Assembly (NCBI RefSeq): GCF_018413465.1
Contig: NZ_JAHCDK010000004.1
Coordinates: 62,001-126,000 of the forward strand
Direction of reading: 5' to 3'
Source of the DNA: Flavobacterium sp. CYK-55
Lineage (GTDB): Bacteria > Bacteroidota > Bacteroidia > Flavobacteriales > Flavobacteriaceae
Length of the DNA stretch: 64,000 nt
Numbering within the stretch: position 1 is the first letter of the stretch; every line of letters starts with the position of its first letter. The position numbers and the translations under genes are program-made. This document shows positions 17,559 to 26,311 of this stretch, piece by piece. Under the pieces are notes generated by a model. It ran no database searches, was not told the DNA's origin, and saw only the letters and a list, made by a program, of their open reading frames with translations.

Positions 17559-18332
17559 ATGGAAATTTTTCTTAACCCGAATGCCTGGGTAGCCTTATTA
17601 ACCCTGACTTTTTTAGAAATTGTCTTGGGTATTGACAACATTATTTTTATCTCAATTACTACCGGAAAATTGCCCGAAGAACAGCGCAAGAAAGCCACCA
17701 AACTCGGTATGTTCTTAGCCATGTTTATGCGCATTGTATTGCTTTTAGGCATTTCAGTGCTCATTGCCATGAAAGAACCTTGGCTGAGTTTTCATTACGA
17801 TTGGTTTAGCGCAGAAATTTCGGGGCAAAGCATTATTTTGTTGTTGGGCGGTTTGTTTTTGATGTACAAAAGCACGCATGAAATTCACGAAAAAGTAGAT
17901 CAGAAAGGCCAAGAAGAAAAAGAAATCAAAAGCACGGCTGCCGCTTCATTTGGCAAGGTTATTCTGCAAATTATTATGATTGATTTGGTGTTCTCGTTTG
18001 ATAGTATTCTCACGGCAGTGGGTATGACCAACGGCATTGAAGGCGCTTTGTACATCATGATTACCGCGGTGATTATCTCGGTGCTCATCATGATGCAGTT
18101 TGCAGTTCCGGTAGGGAATTTTGTCAACAAACATCCGTCTATTCAGATTTTGGGCTTGTCTTTTTTGATTTTGATTGGTTTTATGCTCATCACAGAAAGC
18201 GCGCATTTGGCCCATGCTTCGTTCTTGGGCAACCATGTTGAGAGCGTTCCGAAAGGCTATTTGTATTTTGCCATAGCGTTCTCGTTGTTGGTAGAAGTAC
18301 TCAATATGAAAGCGAGTAAGAAAAACAAATAA
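17559..18332 (+). CDS. TerC family membrane protein
   Basis: 257 residues, about seven spans, with the TerC acidic membrane motifs LEIVLGIDNIIFIS near the start and IDLVFSFDSILTAVG in the second half. The family is linked to tellurite resistance and, in several bacteria, to manganese export; which applies here is open. Confidence 0.9.
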   Translation: MEIFLNPNAWVALLTLTFLEIVLGIDNIIFISITTGKLPEEQRKKATKLGMFLAMFMRIVLLLGISVLIAMKEPWLSFHYDWFSAEISGQSIILLLGGLFLMYKSTHEIHEKVDQKGQEEKEIKSTAAASFGKVILQIIMIDLVFSFDSILTAVGMTNGIEGALYIMITAVIISVLIMMQFAVPVGNFVNKHPSIQILGLSFLILIGFMLITESAHLAHASFLGNHVESVPKGYLYFAIAFSLLVEVLNMKASKKNK

Positions 18333-18351
18333 ACCTGCGCGGTTTCAAAAC

Positions 18352-18382
18352 GACCTGCAAGGTTTTCAAAACCTTGTAGGTC
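18352..18382. repeat. Palindromic repeat gacctgcaagg / ccttgtaggtc
   Basis: A 31-bp near-perfect palindrome directly after terC, preceded by a partial copy (acctgcgcggtttcaaaac). Separate from the terminator that follows. Confidence 0.7.
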
Positions 18383-18392
18383 TATAAAAAAC

Positions 18393-18422
18393 AAAGGCTG
18401 TCTCAAACAAGACAGCCTTTTT
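18393..18422. terminator. Bidirectional terminator between terC and parC
   Basis: Stem aaaggctgtct / agacagccttt with T-runs on both strands, lying between the convergent ends of terC and parC. Confidence 0.88.
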
Positions 18423-18423
18423 T

Positions 18424-21132
18424 CTATTCTAACGACAAAGTAATTTGTCCGTCATCATCGAGTTCAGTCGGAATATCCGGAGCGTCTATTTCATCTAAAG
18501 CTGCCATGGTTTCTTCAGGCTCAGCTTCTTCAGGCGCTTCATAAGGCAACGATTCGAGCAAATTGATTTGTTTGAGCTTATCAGTCGTGAGTTGGTTTCC
18601 GAGCGCTTTAAAGCCTTTGACGGTGATGAAGGCTTCCATATCTACCACCAAATTCTCTTTTTGTACACCTTTGTTTTTGGCAAACACCAATTCGGCCACC
18701 GGACGATAATCGGTCGAGACAATCTCTAAACGCGTATTGGGGTGATCATTGATAAATGAATCGTCTTTACCTTCGGTCTCAACCAAGAAACGTTTGAGAA
18801 AGTAACGTTCTTTCTCGCCATCGTAATAAATGGCCGAAATCGGTTTGGTCGGTATCCACTTTTCAAGCACAATCATATCTTCGTCAAAGTGCGTGGTGAG
18901 TTCCGGAATAATGGTTTTGATTTTTCCGGATTGATGAATAATCAGCAAACGATCATTGGGTTTAAACTCACCCAAAAGTTCACCACGGCCGTCTACGTTG
19001 AGGCGCTGAACGGTATCGTCAAACCAAACTTTTCTAGGGCGCAAGGTGGAGATGCCTTTTTCTTTGAGTTCAATTTTCTTGATCGGATATTTGCTCACGG
19101 TGTTTCCGCGAGAAGCGCGTCCTTTGATCATGACCTCGGCAAAATCAACATCCCATTTGAGTTTTTTGATGCTGCCCACCTGACGCAATAAAATGGTCAC
19201 GGTTTCGGCTTCACCATTCGGATTGGCCGAGAAATACAACACCATACTGCCCGGTTTTTCTTGGGTCAAATCATAAAACTTATCACGCGTAATGCCCGAA
19301 ACATTGAATCGTTTGATGAACGCAGCTCCGTTTTTTCCATCGCGATAAATCATGTTGTAAATGGTGCGTTTGTCATTTTTGTCAAACACAGCGGCGTAAA
19401 TGATGTCTTTGCCAATGAACTTTTTGTCATCCACCTTGGCCACCATCATGCGGCCATCGCGCAAGAATACAATGACATCATCAATGTCAGAACAATCGGC
19501 TATGTATTCATCGCGTTTGAGGCTGGTTCCGATAAAACCTTCCTCGCGGTTCACGTATAATTTGGTGTTGCGCAAAACCACTTTGGTCGCCTCAATCGTA
19601 TCAAAGTTGCGAATCTCGGTTTGACGCTCACGACCTTTGCCGTATTTGTCTTTGAGGTTCTGAAAATAAGCAATCGCAAAATCAGTCAAATGGGCTAAAT
19701 CGTGTTTGACTTGTTCCATTTCGGCTTCGAGTTTGGCAATGCCTTCATCGGCTTTGTCTGAGTCAAAACGCGTGATGCGGATCATCGGAATCTGCGTGAG
19801 CTTTTGCAAATCATCATCGTTAATCTCGCGCACAAAATCTTTCTTGAACTTGTCAAATCGCTTGTATAAATAAGCATACAAAGATTCTCTGTCTGAATAC
19901 AATTTGAAGTCAATGTACATTTCTTCGCGGATGAAAATCTTCTCGAGCGTTGATAAATGCCATTTGTTTTCAAGTTCATCCAATTGAATTTCAAGCTCGC
20001 GTTTGAGCAAATCTTTGCTGCGTTCGGTTGAAAGGCGCAACATTTCAGAAACCCCCATAAACACCGGACTGTTGTTGACAATCACGCAACCCAAAGGAGC
20101 AATAGATGTTTCACAAGCGGTAAACGCATACAAGGCATCAATGGTTTTATCAGGCGATACGCCCGGCGGAAGGTGAATTAAGATTTCAACCTCAGCGGCT
20201 GTGTTGTCTTCAATCTTTTTGACTTTGATTTTGCCTTTTTCATTGGCCTTTAAAATACTGTCAATCAGCGACGAAGTGTTGGTGGTAAACGGAATTTGAT
20301 TGATCACCAAAGTCTGTTTGTCGAGTTGCGAAATTTTGGCGCGCACCCGAACGCGTCCACCGCGCATACCGTCATTGTAATTCGATACATCAGCAATACC
20401 GGCCGTCGGGAAATCAGGAAATATCGCGAAAGGTTTTCCTTTGAGAATTTTAATCGAAGCGTCAATGAGCTCGTTGAAATTGTGCGGTAGAATTTTGGTC
20501 GATAAACCTACGGCAATCCCTTCGCCTCCTTGGGCCAGCAACAACGGAAACTTGACCGGCAAATGAATCGGCTCGTTTTTTCGACCGTCATAACTCAGTT
20601 GCCAATTCGTGACTTTGGGCGAATACAAAATGTCTTGCCCAAGCTTTGAAATGCGCGCTTCAATATAACGCGAAGCCGCAGCACCATCGCCTGTGAGGAT
20701 GTTTCCCCAGTTTCCTTGCATGTCAATGAGCAAGTCTTTTTGACCAATTTGTACAATCGCATCACCAATACTGGCATCACCGTGCGGATGGTATTGCATC
20801 GTGTGCCCGACTATGTTGGCTACTTTGTTGTAGCGTCCGTCGTCGAGTTCTTTCATCGAGTGCATGATGCGTCGCTGCACGGGCTTAAAACCGTCTTCAA
20901 TAGCGGGCACCGCGCGCTCGAGAATTACATACGAGGCATAATCCAAAAACCAATCTTTATACATACCGGTTACCTTGGTAATGGTATCGTCGGGGTTTTC
21001 GTCGTTTTCGTAAAAATGACTTCCGGTGGATGGGCGAATCACATCGTCAAAACCTTCAGCGTTTTCATCGGCTGAGGCTTCGTTGGAGGGTTCTCCTTCG
21101 GGAAGGTTATCAAATTCTTCTTCGTCTTTCAT
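18424..21132 (-). CDS. parC: DNA topoisomerase IV subunit A
   Basis: 902 residues. An acidic N-terminal extension (1-50) is followed by the breakage-reunion domain with the catalytic tyrosine Y156 in ASRYIEARIS and HPHGDASIGDAIV before it. The C-terminal part is divergent and ends in an acidic tail. The enzyme unlinks daughter chromosomes together with ParE. parE lies upstream on the same strand, but the two are split by about 875 bp holding a repeat cassette. GyrA is the alternative; the parE neighbour and sequence favour ParC. Confidence 0.9.
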   Translation of the reverse strand: MKDEEEFDNLPEGEPSNEASADENAEGFDDVIRPSTGSHFYENDENPDDTITKVTGMYKDWFLDYASYVILERAVPAIEDGFKPVQRRIMHSMKELDDGRYNKVANIVGHTMQYHPHGDASIGDAIVQIGQKDLLIDMQGNWGNILTGDGAAASRYIEARISKLGQDILYSPKVTNWQLSYDGRKNEPIHLPVKFPLLLAQGGEGIAVGLSTKILPHNFNELIDASIKILKGKPFAIFPDFPTAGIADVSNYNDGMRGGRVRVRAKISQLDKQTLVINQIPFTTNTSSLIDSILKANEKGKIKVKKIEDNTAAEVEILIHLPPGVSPDKTIDALYAFTACETSIAPLGCVIVNNSPVFMGVSEMLRLSTERSKDLLKRELEIQLDELENKWHLSTLEKIFIREEMYIDFKLYSDRESLYAYLYKRFDKFKKDFVREINDDDLQKLTQIPMIRITRFDSDKADEGIAKLEAEMEQVKHDLAHLTDFAIAYFQNLKDKYGKGRERQTEIRNFDTIEATKVVLRNTKLYVNREEGFIGTSLKRDEYIADCSDIDDVIVFLRDGRMMVAKVDDKKFIGKDIIYAAVFDKNDKRTIYNMIYRDGKNGAAFIKRFNVSGITRDKFYDLTQEKPGSMVLYFSANPNGEAETVTILLRQVGSIKKLKWDVDFAEVMIKGRASRGNTVSKYPIKKIELKEKGISTLRPRKVWFDDTVQRLNVDGRGELLGEFKPNDRLLIIHQSGKIKTIIPELTTHFDEDMIVLEKWIPTKPISAIYYDGEKERYFLKRFLVETEGKDDSFINDHPNTRLEIVSTDYRPVAELVFAKNKGVQKENLVVDMEAFITVKGFKALGNQLTTDKLKQINLLESLPYEAPEEAEPEETMAALDEIDAPDIPTELDDDGQITLSLE

Positions 21133-21140
21133 TTATTTGG

Positions 21141-21472
21141 GTAACACAAAGTTTCGCTATGTGTTTATTTGGTTATTTTGAGTCATTCTTTTTTTGGTAA
21201 CACAAAGTTTCGCAAAGTTTACACTAAGTTGCACAATGTATTTATTTGATTATTTTGAGTCATTCTTTTTTTGGTAACACAAAGTTTCGCAAAGTTTACA
21301 CTAAGTTGCACAATGTGTTTATTTGGTTATTCTGAGTCATTCTTTTTTGTAACACAAAGTTTCGCAAAGTTTACACTAAGTTGCACAATGTGTTTATTTA
21401 GTTATTCTGGGTCATTCTTTTTTTGGTAACACAAAGTTTCGCAAAGTTTACACTAAGTTGCACAGTGTGTTT
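21141..21472. repeat. Five-copy tandem repeat, about 77 bp per unit
   Basis: Unit begins gtaacacaaagtttcgc, continues with aaagtttacactaagttgca, and ends with gtgtttatttggttattct and a gtcattc T-run. Copies start at 21141, 21197, 21274, 21349 and 21426. The first copy lacks the central part. It fills the space between the parC start and the GxxExxY stop. Confidence 0.93.
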
Positions 21473-21473
21473 T

Positions 21474-21911
21474 TTAATTATTTAAAATCAATCTTTTAAT
21501 ACCATCTTTTAGAGACCTTTTATAAAAATTGATTAACAATCCTAATTTGGCATCAGATAGTTTCATATAAGTGAGGCATTGGGCAATATGTTCTGTGCTG
21601 ATGTCTTGCACAACTTTCAACTCAACAATCACTTTTTTATTTACAAACAAATCGACTCTGTAGCCACAATCAATTTTTATCTGATCATAAACAACCGGAA
21701 ATCCTTTTTCTTGTTCAACTTGCAAACCTTCACGCTTCAATTCAAACGCTAAACATTCGCGATAAACTTTTTCAAGCAATCCAGAACCTAGTCTTGAATG
21801 CACTTTGTAAGCACAATCAAGCACTTTTCTACTAATCTCATTTTCCTCAAACATCACTATTGGCGTATATAATTTAACTTCGTGTAAACTTCGTGCAACT
21901 TTGTGCTCCAC
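21474..21911 (-). CDS. GxxExxY protein, PD-(D/E)XK nuclease family (PDDEXK_3)
   Basis: 145 residues from ATG 21911; the likelier family-like start is ATG 21854 (MFEENEISRKVLDCAYKVH), giving 126 residues. It shows the name-giving G-SGLLEKVY stretch (43-50) and putative nuclease residues D87 (YRVDLF), E97 and K99 (VELKVV). The fold is a restriction-endonuclease-like core; the biological role of the family is not established. The first 19 residues of the long form are translated repeat DNA. The gene sits between inverted copies of a cacaaagtt-type repeat, inserted between parE and parC. Confidence 0.85.
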   Translation of the reverse strand: MEHKVARSLHEVKLYTPIVMFEENEISRKVLDCAYKVHSRLGSGLLEKVYRECLAFELKREGLQVEQEKGFPVVYDQIKIDCGYRVDLFVNKKVIVELKVVQDISTEHIAQCLTYMKLSDAKLGLLINFYKRSLKDGIKRLILNN

Positions 21912-22007
21912 CTTCTACAAGCACTTTCCCACTAATCGCATTTTACTTAAACATAACTATTGGCGTGTAATTTAACTTCGCGTAAACTTCGAGCAACTTT
22001 GTGCTCC
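21818..22007. repeat. 100-bp direct duplication of GxxExxY 5' end
   Basis: Copy 21818-21909 covers the gene start; copy 21918-22007 is its diverged duplicate, which ends at the parE stop codon. Both end in acttcgtgcaactttgtgctcc-type sequence, the opposite orientation of the motif in the 77-bp array. Confidence 0.88.
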
Positions 22008-23858
22008 TTACTCAACCGCATCTAATTCTACCTTCAAATTATTGATGATAAAGTCTTGTCGATCCGGCGTATTTTTACCCATATAAAACTCGAGCAAAGT
22101 TTCAATCGGGGTAGCTCTATCGAGCATCACCGGATCTAGACGAATGTTATCGCCAATAAAGTGTTTGAATTCATCGGGCGATATTTCTCCGAGCCCTTTA
22201 AATCGGGTAATCTCAGGTTTGGGTTTGAGTTTTTCAATGGCTGCGATACGCTCTTCATCGCTGTAGCAATAGATGGTTTCTTTTTTGTTGCGCACCCGAA
22301 ACAACGGTGTTTGCAAAATAAACAAATGCCCTTCTTTGATGAGTTCGGGGAAAAACTGTAAAAAGAAGGTTATAAGCAGCAAACGAATGTGCATACCATC
22401 CACATCGGCATCGGTGGCAATGACAATGTTGTTGTAGCGCAAACTGTCGTAATCTTCTTCAATGTCAAGCGCCGCTTGCAACAGGTTGAACTCTTCGTTT
22501 TCGTAGACAATCTTTTTGGTCATGCCATACGAATTGAGTGGCTTTCCGCGCAAACTAAATACCGCTTGCGTATTCACATCGCGGCTTTTGGTAATCGAGC
22601 CCGAAGCCGAGTCGCCCTCGGTGATAAACAACGTACTCTCAAGGCAGCGCTCATGCTTGGCATCGGTAAGATGCACCCTACAATCGCGCAATTTTTTGTT
22701 GTGCAAACTGGCCTTTTTGGCACGTTCGCGTGCTAGTTTTCTGATGCCCGAAAGCTCTTTGCGCTCGCGCTCGGCTTGCAAGATTTTCTTGAGCAACGCA
22801 TCGGCCACTTCAGGATTTTTATGCAAGAAATTATCGAGTTTGGTCGCGACAAAATCATTGATAAACGTTCGTATACTTGGGCCATTCGGGCCAATATCGG
22901 TCGAGCCTAATTTGGTTTTGGTTTGTGATTCAAATACAGGCTCCTCAACTTTAACCGAAACGGCAGCCACGATTGATTTGCGAATATCTGAAGCTTCGAA
23001 GTTTTTGTTGTAAAAATCGCGAATGGTTTTAACCACCGACTCTCTAAACGCGTTCAAGTGCGTTCCGCCTTGGGTGGTGTTTTGCCCGTTCACAAACGAG
23101 TGATACTCTTCAGAATACTGCGACTTGCTGTGGGTCAGGGCCAACTCAATATCATCGCCTACCAAATGAATGATCGGGTAAACGGTATCTTCATCGGCAA
23201 TGGTTTCTTGCAATAAATCTTTGAGGCCAAAATCAGAATAATACTTATCTCCGTTAAAATAAATGGTCAGGCCTGTATTGAGGTAGCAATAGTTTTTAAG
23301 CATACGCACCACGTATTCATGGCGGTATTTATAGTTTTTAAAGATCACATCATCGGCCACAAAACTCACTTTGGTTCCGCGGCGTTTGGTGCTTTCTTGA
23401 ATTTCTTCTTCTAAGGTAAGATCACCGGCTTTAAACTCGGCGGCCTTTTGTTGGTTGTCACGCACCGACTCAACCCGAAAGTAGTTCGACAAAGCATTGA
23501 CTGCCTTGGTACCCACCCCGTTGAGTCCGACTGATTTTTTAAAGGCTTTGGAATCATATTTTCCGCCGGTGTTCATTTTTGAAACTACATCAACCACTTT
23601 GCCCAGCGGAATACCACGTCCATAATCGCGTACGGTAACCATTTTATCTTTGACCGTTACCTCAATGGTTTTGCCCGCGCCCATGACAAACTCATCAATA
23701 CAGTTGTCAATGACTTCTTTGAGCAAGATGTAAATACCATCGTCGGGCGCTGAACCGTCGCCGAGTTTTCCGATGTACATACCCGGCCGCATACGGATGT
23801 GCTCTTTCCAGTCTAGCGAGCGTATATTATCTTCGGTATATTGTGTTTGTTCAGACAT
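22008..23858 (-). CDS. parE: DNA topoisomerase IV subunit B
   Basis: 616 residues: GHKL ATPase with EVIDNCIDE and GRGIPLG, a transducer region, and TOPRIM with TEGDSASG and [12 protein letters not shown]. The length without a large insert and the pairing with parC support ParE rather than GyrB. Its stop codon directly abuts the duplicated repeat of the GxxExxY cassette. Confidence 0.93.
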   Translation of the reverse strand: MSEQTQYTEDNIRSLDWKEHIRMRPGMYIGKLGDGSAPDDGIYILLKEVIDNCIDEFVMGAGKTIEVTVKDKMVTVRDYGRGIPLGKVVDVVSKMNTGGKYDSKAFKKSVGLNGVGTKAVNALSNYFRVESVRDNQQKAAEFKAGDLTLEEEIQESTKRRGTKVSFVADDVIFKNYKYRHEYVVRMLKNYCYLNTGLTIYFNGDKYYSDFGLKDLLQETIADEDTVYPIIHLVGDDIELALTHSKSQYSEEYHSFVNGQNTTQGGTHLNAFRESVVKTIRDFYNKNFEASDIRKSIVAAVSVKVEEPVFESQTKTKLGSTDIGPNGPSIRTFINDFVATKLDNFLHKNPEVADALLKKILQAERERKELSGIRKLARERAKKASLHNKKLRDCRVHLTDAKHERCLESTLFITEGDSASGSITKSRDVNTQAVFSLRGKPLNSYGMTKKIVYENEEFNLLQAALDIEEDYDSLRYNNIVIATDADVDGMHIRLLLITFFLQFFPELIKEGHLFILQTPLFRVRNKKETIYCYSDEERIAAIEKLKPKPEITRFKGLGEISPDEFKHFIGDNIRLDPVMLDRATPIETLLEFYMGKNTPDRQDFIINNLKVELDAVE

Positions 23859-24027
23859 AGCAAGAAAAATCGAATAGCACGCTAATGTAAGGCATTGCTG
23901 CTGATTTTAAAAGACGTAAGAATCAAAGTTATCAAACGGATATTGACAATAAAAACACGAGGCATTCATGCGCAACATCAAAGAAAAACACCGAGCATTT
24001 TGAATCGTACAAGGCTATATATTGTAG

Positions 24028-24705
24028 TTACTTACTATATACCCAGCCCAACAGCAAAGCATATGAATTTGAACGAACGATATTGCCGTCAAAAGTATTG
24101 TTTTTGTTGGTCTGAAAAACCCCGTGACTGTTGCGCACTTCAACAACAAGATGGTTTTTAGGGTTTAACTGAAAAGCCTTTCCTGCGCCCAAAACAAAAC
24201 CAAAATCAAATTTATTATTGTATTCAAATGTGCTGCTTGTAAAATCAGTCACCGACGCGTACAATGCGTTATCGCCCTCGCCTTTTGCCTCTGAATCGAG
24301 CAAATAGCCCATAAATATTCCGCCGTTGACAAAAAAACCTTTGGCTTTTTTAAAATGGTATTGAATCATGACCGGCAAAGTGATGTATTGGTAACTGTAA
24401 ACAACGGTTTCTGTTACAGTAGGTGAACTATCAACTTCCTGCCGCATTTGCAATTCACCCACTGCTTTGCTTTTTTTATTTTCATAAAAGAAATTGGTTT
24501 TGATAGAGAGGTTTTCTTTGAGGTAATATTCATAAGCAATACCCAGGCTTAAACCGGGCGCATAGCTGTAATCGAGGCCCGAAACATCCATTCCTCTGAA
24601 TTTAGAATAGTTGGGCCCCACAGTAATGCCATATCGCTGACGATACTGGGCCCATGAGTGGCTGATGACAAAGAACACAAAAAGAAGGTAAAGCGTTTTT
24701 TTCAT
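24028..24705 (-). CDS. PorT-type outer-membrane beta-barrel protein
   Basis: 225 residues from ATG 24705 (MKKTLYLLFVFF); the upstream in-frame ATG at 24732 has no signal-peptide logic. Signal peptide ends SWAQ. The body is a small barrel: YGITVGPNYSKFRG, GLSLGIAYEYYL, LPVMIQYHF and FGFVLGAGKAF, closing in aromatic LLLGWVYSK. Typical of the outer-membrane beta-barrel domain (OMP_b-brl) proteins of Bacteroidota. Ligand unknown; stands alone. Confidence 0.85.
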   Translation of the reverse strand: MKKTLYLLFVFFVISHSWAQYRQRYGITVGPNYSKFRGMDVSGLDYSYAPGLSLGIAYEYYLKENLSIKTNFFYENKKSKAVGELQMRQEVDSSPTVTETVVYSYQYITLPVMIQYHFKKAKGFFVNGGIFMGYLLDSEAKGEGDNALYASVTDFTSSTFEYNNKFDFGFVLGAGKAFQLNPKNHLVVEVRNSHGVFQTNKNNTFDGNIVRSNSYALLLGWVYSK

Positions 24706-25238
24706 GATGTATGGATTATATTTTGAGGCCACAAGATATTATTTTTTAGTTATATTTTGGAGAGGCTGAGAAACTGCGCGGAATGATTAACGATGGTTGA
24801 TTTTTGAAACATTGGTGTAACCGAGAACATATTACAGGTTTAAAAAGTGTAAAAGGTTTAAGAAGTTTAGTTGAAGCCCCATTCGTAATTCGTAATTCAT
24901 AATTCGTAATTCATAATTCGTAATTCTTACAGCGTAGCGGTCTTACAGCGCAGCGGTCTTACAGCGTAGCGGTCTGTAGGCGCAGCCGTGTCTATAGCGT
25001 AGCGTGTCTCTAAATCAGCCGTATCCTGTCATTCCGACGCAGGAGGAATCTCACCCCTCATCTCAGGCACTCAGGCACTCAGCGCCTCAGGCACTTTTTT
25101 TTGCTTCTGTAAGAAATTTTACTACATTTACCACACTCACCACTTTATTTACTGCATAATAACCGCCGCTTGAGAGGAGACTTTTGAGGGTGGAGGTTTT
25201 TTTTAGAACTTAAGAGGTATATACTAGTTACCAGCAAT
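24706..25238. repeat. Repeat-filled gap upstream of DUF6438 gene
   Basis: 533 bp with no gene. It contains a gtttaaaaagtgtaaaagg-type segment (24834-24880) shared with 28320 and 28459; an attcgta / attcata 7-bp array (24881-24926); a 16-bp array (24925-25004); and a ctcaggca tandem (25062-25094). Confidence 0.8.
24925..25004. repeat. 16-bp tandem array
   Basis: Three near-identical units of tcttacagcgtagcgg, followed by two diverged units of the same length. It is the reverse complement type of the units at 29223 and 14213. Confidence 0.85.
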
Positions 25239-26162
25239 ATGAAGAACCTGATACTAATATTCGTAATCATTTTTTCAAACGCAGCATTTGGAAATAAAAT
25301 AGATGAACTTAAAACAGATAAGGATGTTGAGGATTTTATAAAAATTGTAGCTCCTGAATTCGTAAAGAAAATATGGAAAGATTATGATCGTGGAAATTTT
25401 AGAATCGTTTCAACAGATACTATTTATGCAAACCTAAAATGTCAAAAGGTTTTTAATAAGTCCGAGATAAATAATTGGGAAAAAGTAGATATTAATAATG
25501 ATGGGCTAACAGATTTACTCTTCATTCCGCATTACTATGGATATTCACAGTACATTATCATTGACGAGGGCAATAATAATTTTAATCTAACTAGGTTTAT
25601 TATTGATTTTGATATCTGTGAATATGTGAAACCAATTAAAGTAAATCGGGAAAACCAATTAAAAATAAGAAAAGTAAATAGACTGTCATTTGGCACAATT
25701 TCAAGCAGCGAACCATATATCGCAATAGATACTTTAACCTACAAATTCAATTCTTTCATAGAGTTTAATAGCAAAAAAATCACTCAGGATCGAGTCAAAT
25801 TAATAAAAGTAAAAACATCTTATTGTTTGGGACTTTGTCCAAGTTTCGAATTAGAAATAAACTATGATGGGCATATGGTATTTAATGGTTTAGGTTATAC
25901 CAATTTCATCGGAAAATCTACATCAAATGCCGAATTAAAAAAAATCCAAGAAATCGAAGATTTGATCAATTATATTGATTTAAAAAACTTGAAGGACAAT
26001 TACAGTGTAAGTTGGACTGATAGTCAGACAATATATTTAGAAATAGAATTCCAAGATGGATTTTCTAAGAAAATTACTGACTATGGATTAATTGGAACTT
26101 ATGGTCTAAACAGTCTATATTCAAAATTAATAGATATTGGAACTAAAACTAATTGGAAATAA
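25239..26162 (+). CDS. Secreted DUF6438-type protein
   Basis: 307 residues. Signal peptide (1-18, ending AAFG). A central calcium-type loop DINNDGLTD (84-92) resembles FG-GAP/VCBS repeats. The C-terminal part (about 186-300) has the DUF6438 pattern SYCLGLCPSFELEINYDG followed by G.GYTNFIGK. Clearly lower in GC than its neighbours and surrounded by repeats, so probably acquired. Followed by an attC-like inverted pair. Function unknown. Confidence 0.8.
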   Translation: MKNLILIFVIIFSNAAFGNKIDELKTDKDVEDFIKIVAPEFVKKIWKDYDRGNFRIVSTDTIYANLKCQKVFNKSEINNWEKVDINNDGLTDLLFIPHYYGYSQYIIIDEGNNNFNLTRFIIDFDICEYVKPIKVNRENQLKIRKVNRLSFGTISSSEPYIAIDTLTYKFNSFIEFNSKKITQDRVKLIKVKTSYCLGLCPSFELEINYDGHMVFNGLGYTNFIGKSTSNAELKKIQEIEDLINYIDLKNLKDNYSVSWTDSQTIYLEIEFQDGFSKKITDYGLIGTYGLNSLYSKLIDIGTKTNWK

Positions 26163-26170
26163 ACACATAC

Positions 26171-26309
26171 TGCTGCCAACCGCGGTCATGACTTATGGCT
26201 TTATTTTTCAAGCTTCTAGCCTGTTTTTCACAAACAAAACTCTATCTTAGTGGAGTAACCGCGACTCGCTCATCATCCAAAAAATATACCTGCAAACCGT
26301 TAGGCAACA
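26171..26309. repeat. attC-like inverted pair
   Basis: Left tgctgccaaccg (26171-26182) is nearly complementary to right cgttaggcaaca (26298-26309). The right arm contains GTTAGGC, a perfect GTTRRRY core; the left has gccaac where RYYYAAC is expected, lacking one base. The 139-bp spacing and its position just after a plus-strand ORF match a gene-cassette layout. It may be coincidence. Confidence 0.4.
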
Positions 26310-26311
26310 TT

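Noticed and set aside
21141-21472. Five regular repeats considered as a CRISPR array
   Set aside because: Units are contiguous without unique spacers, and no cas genes are near.
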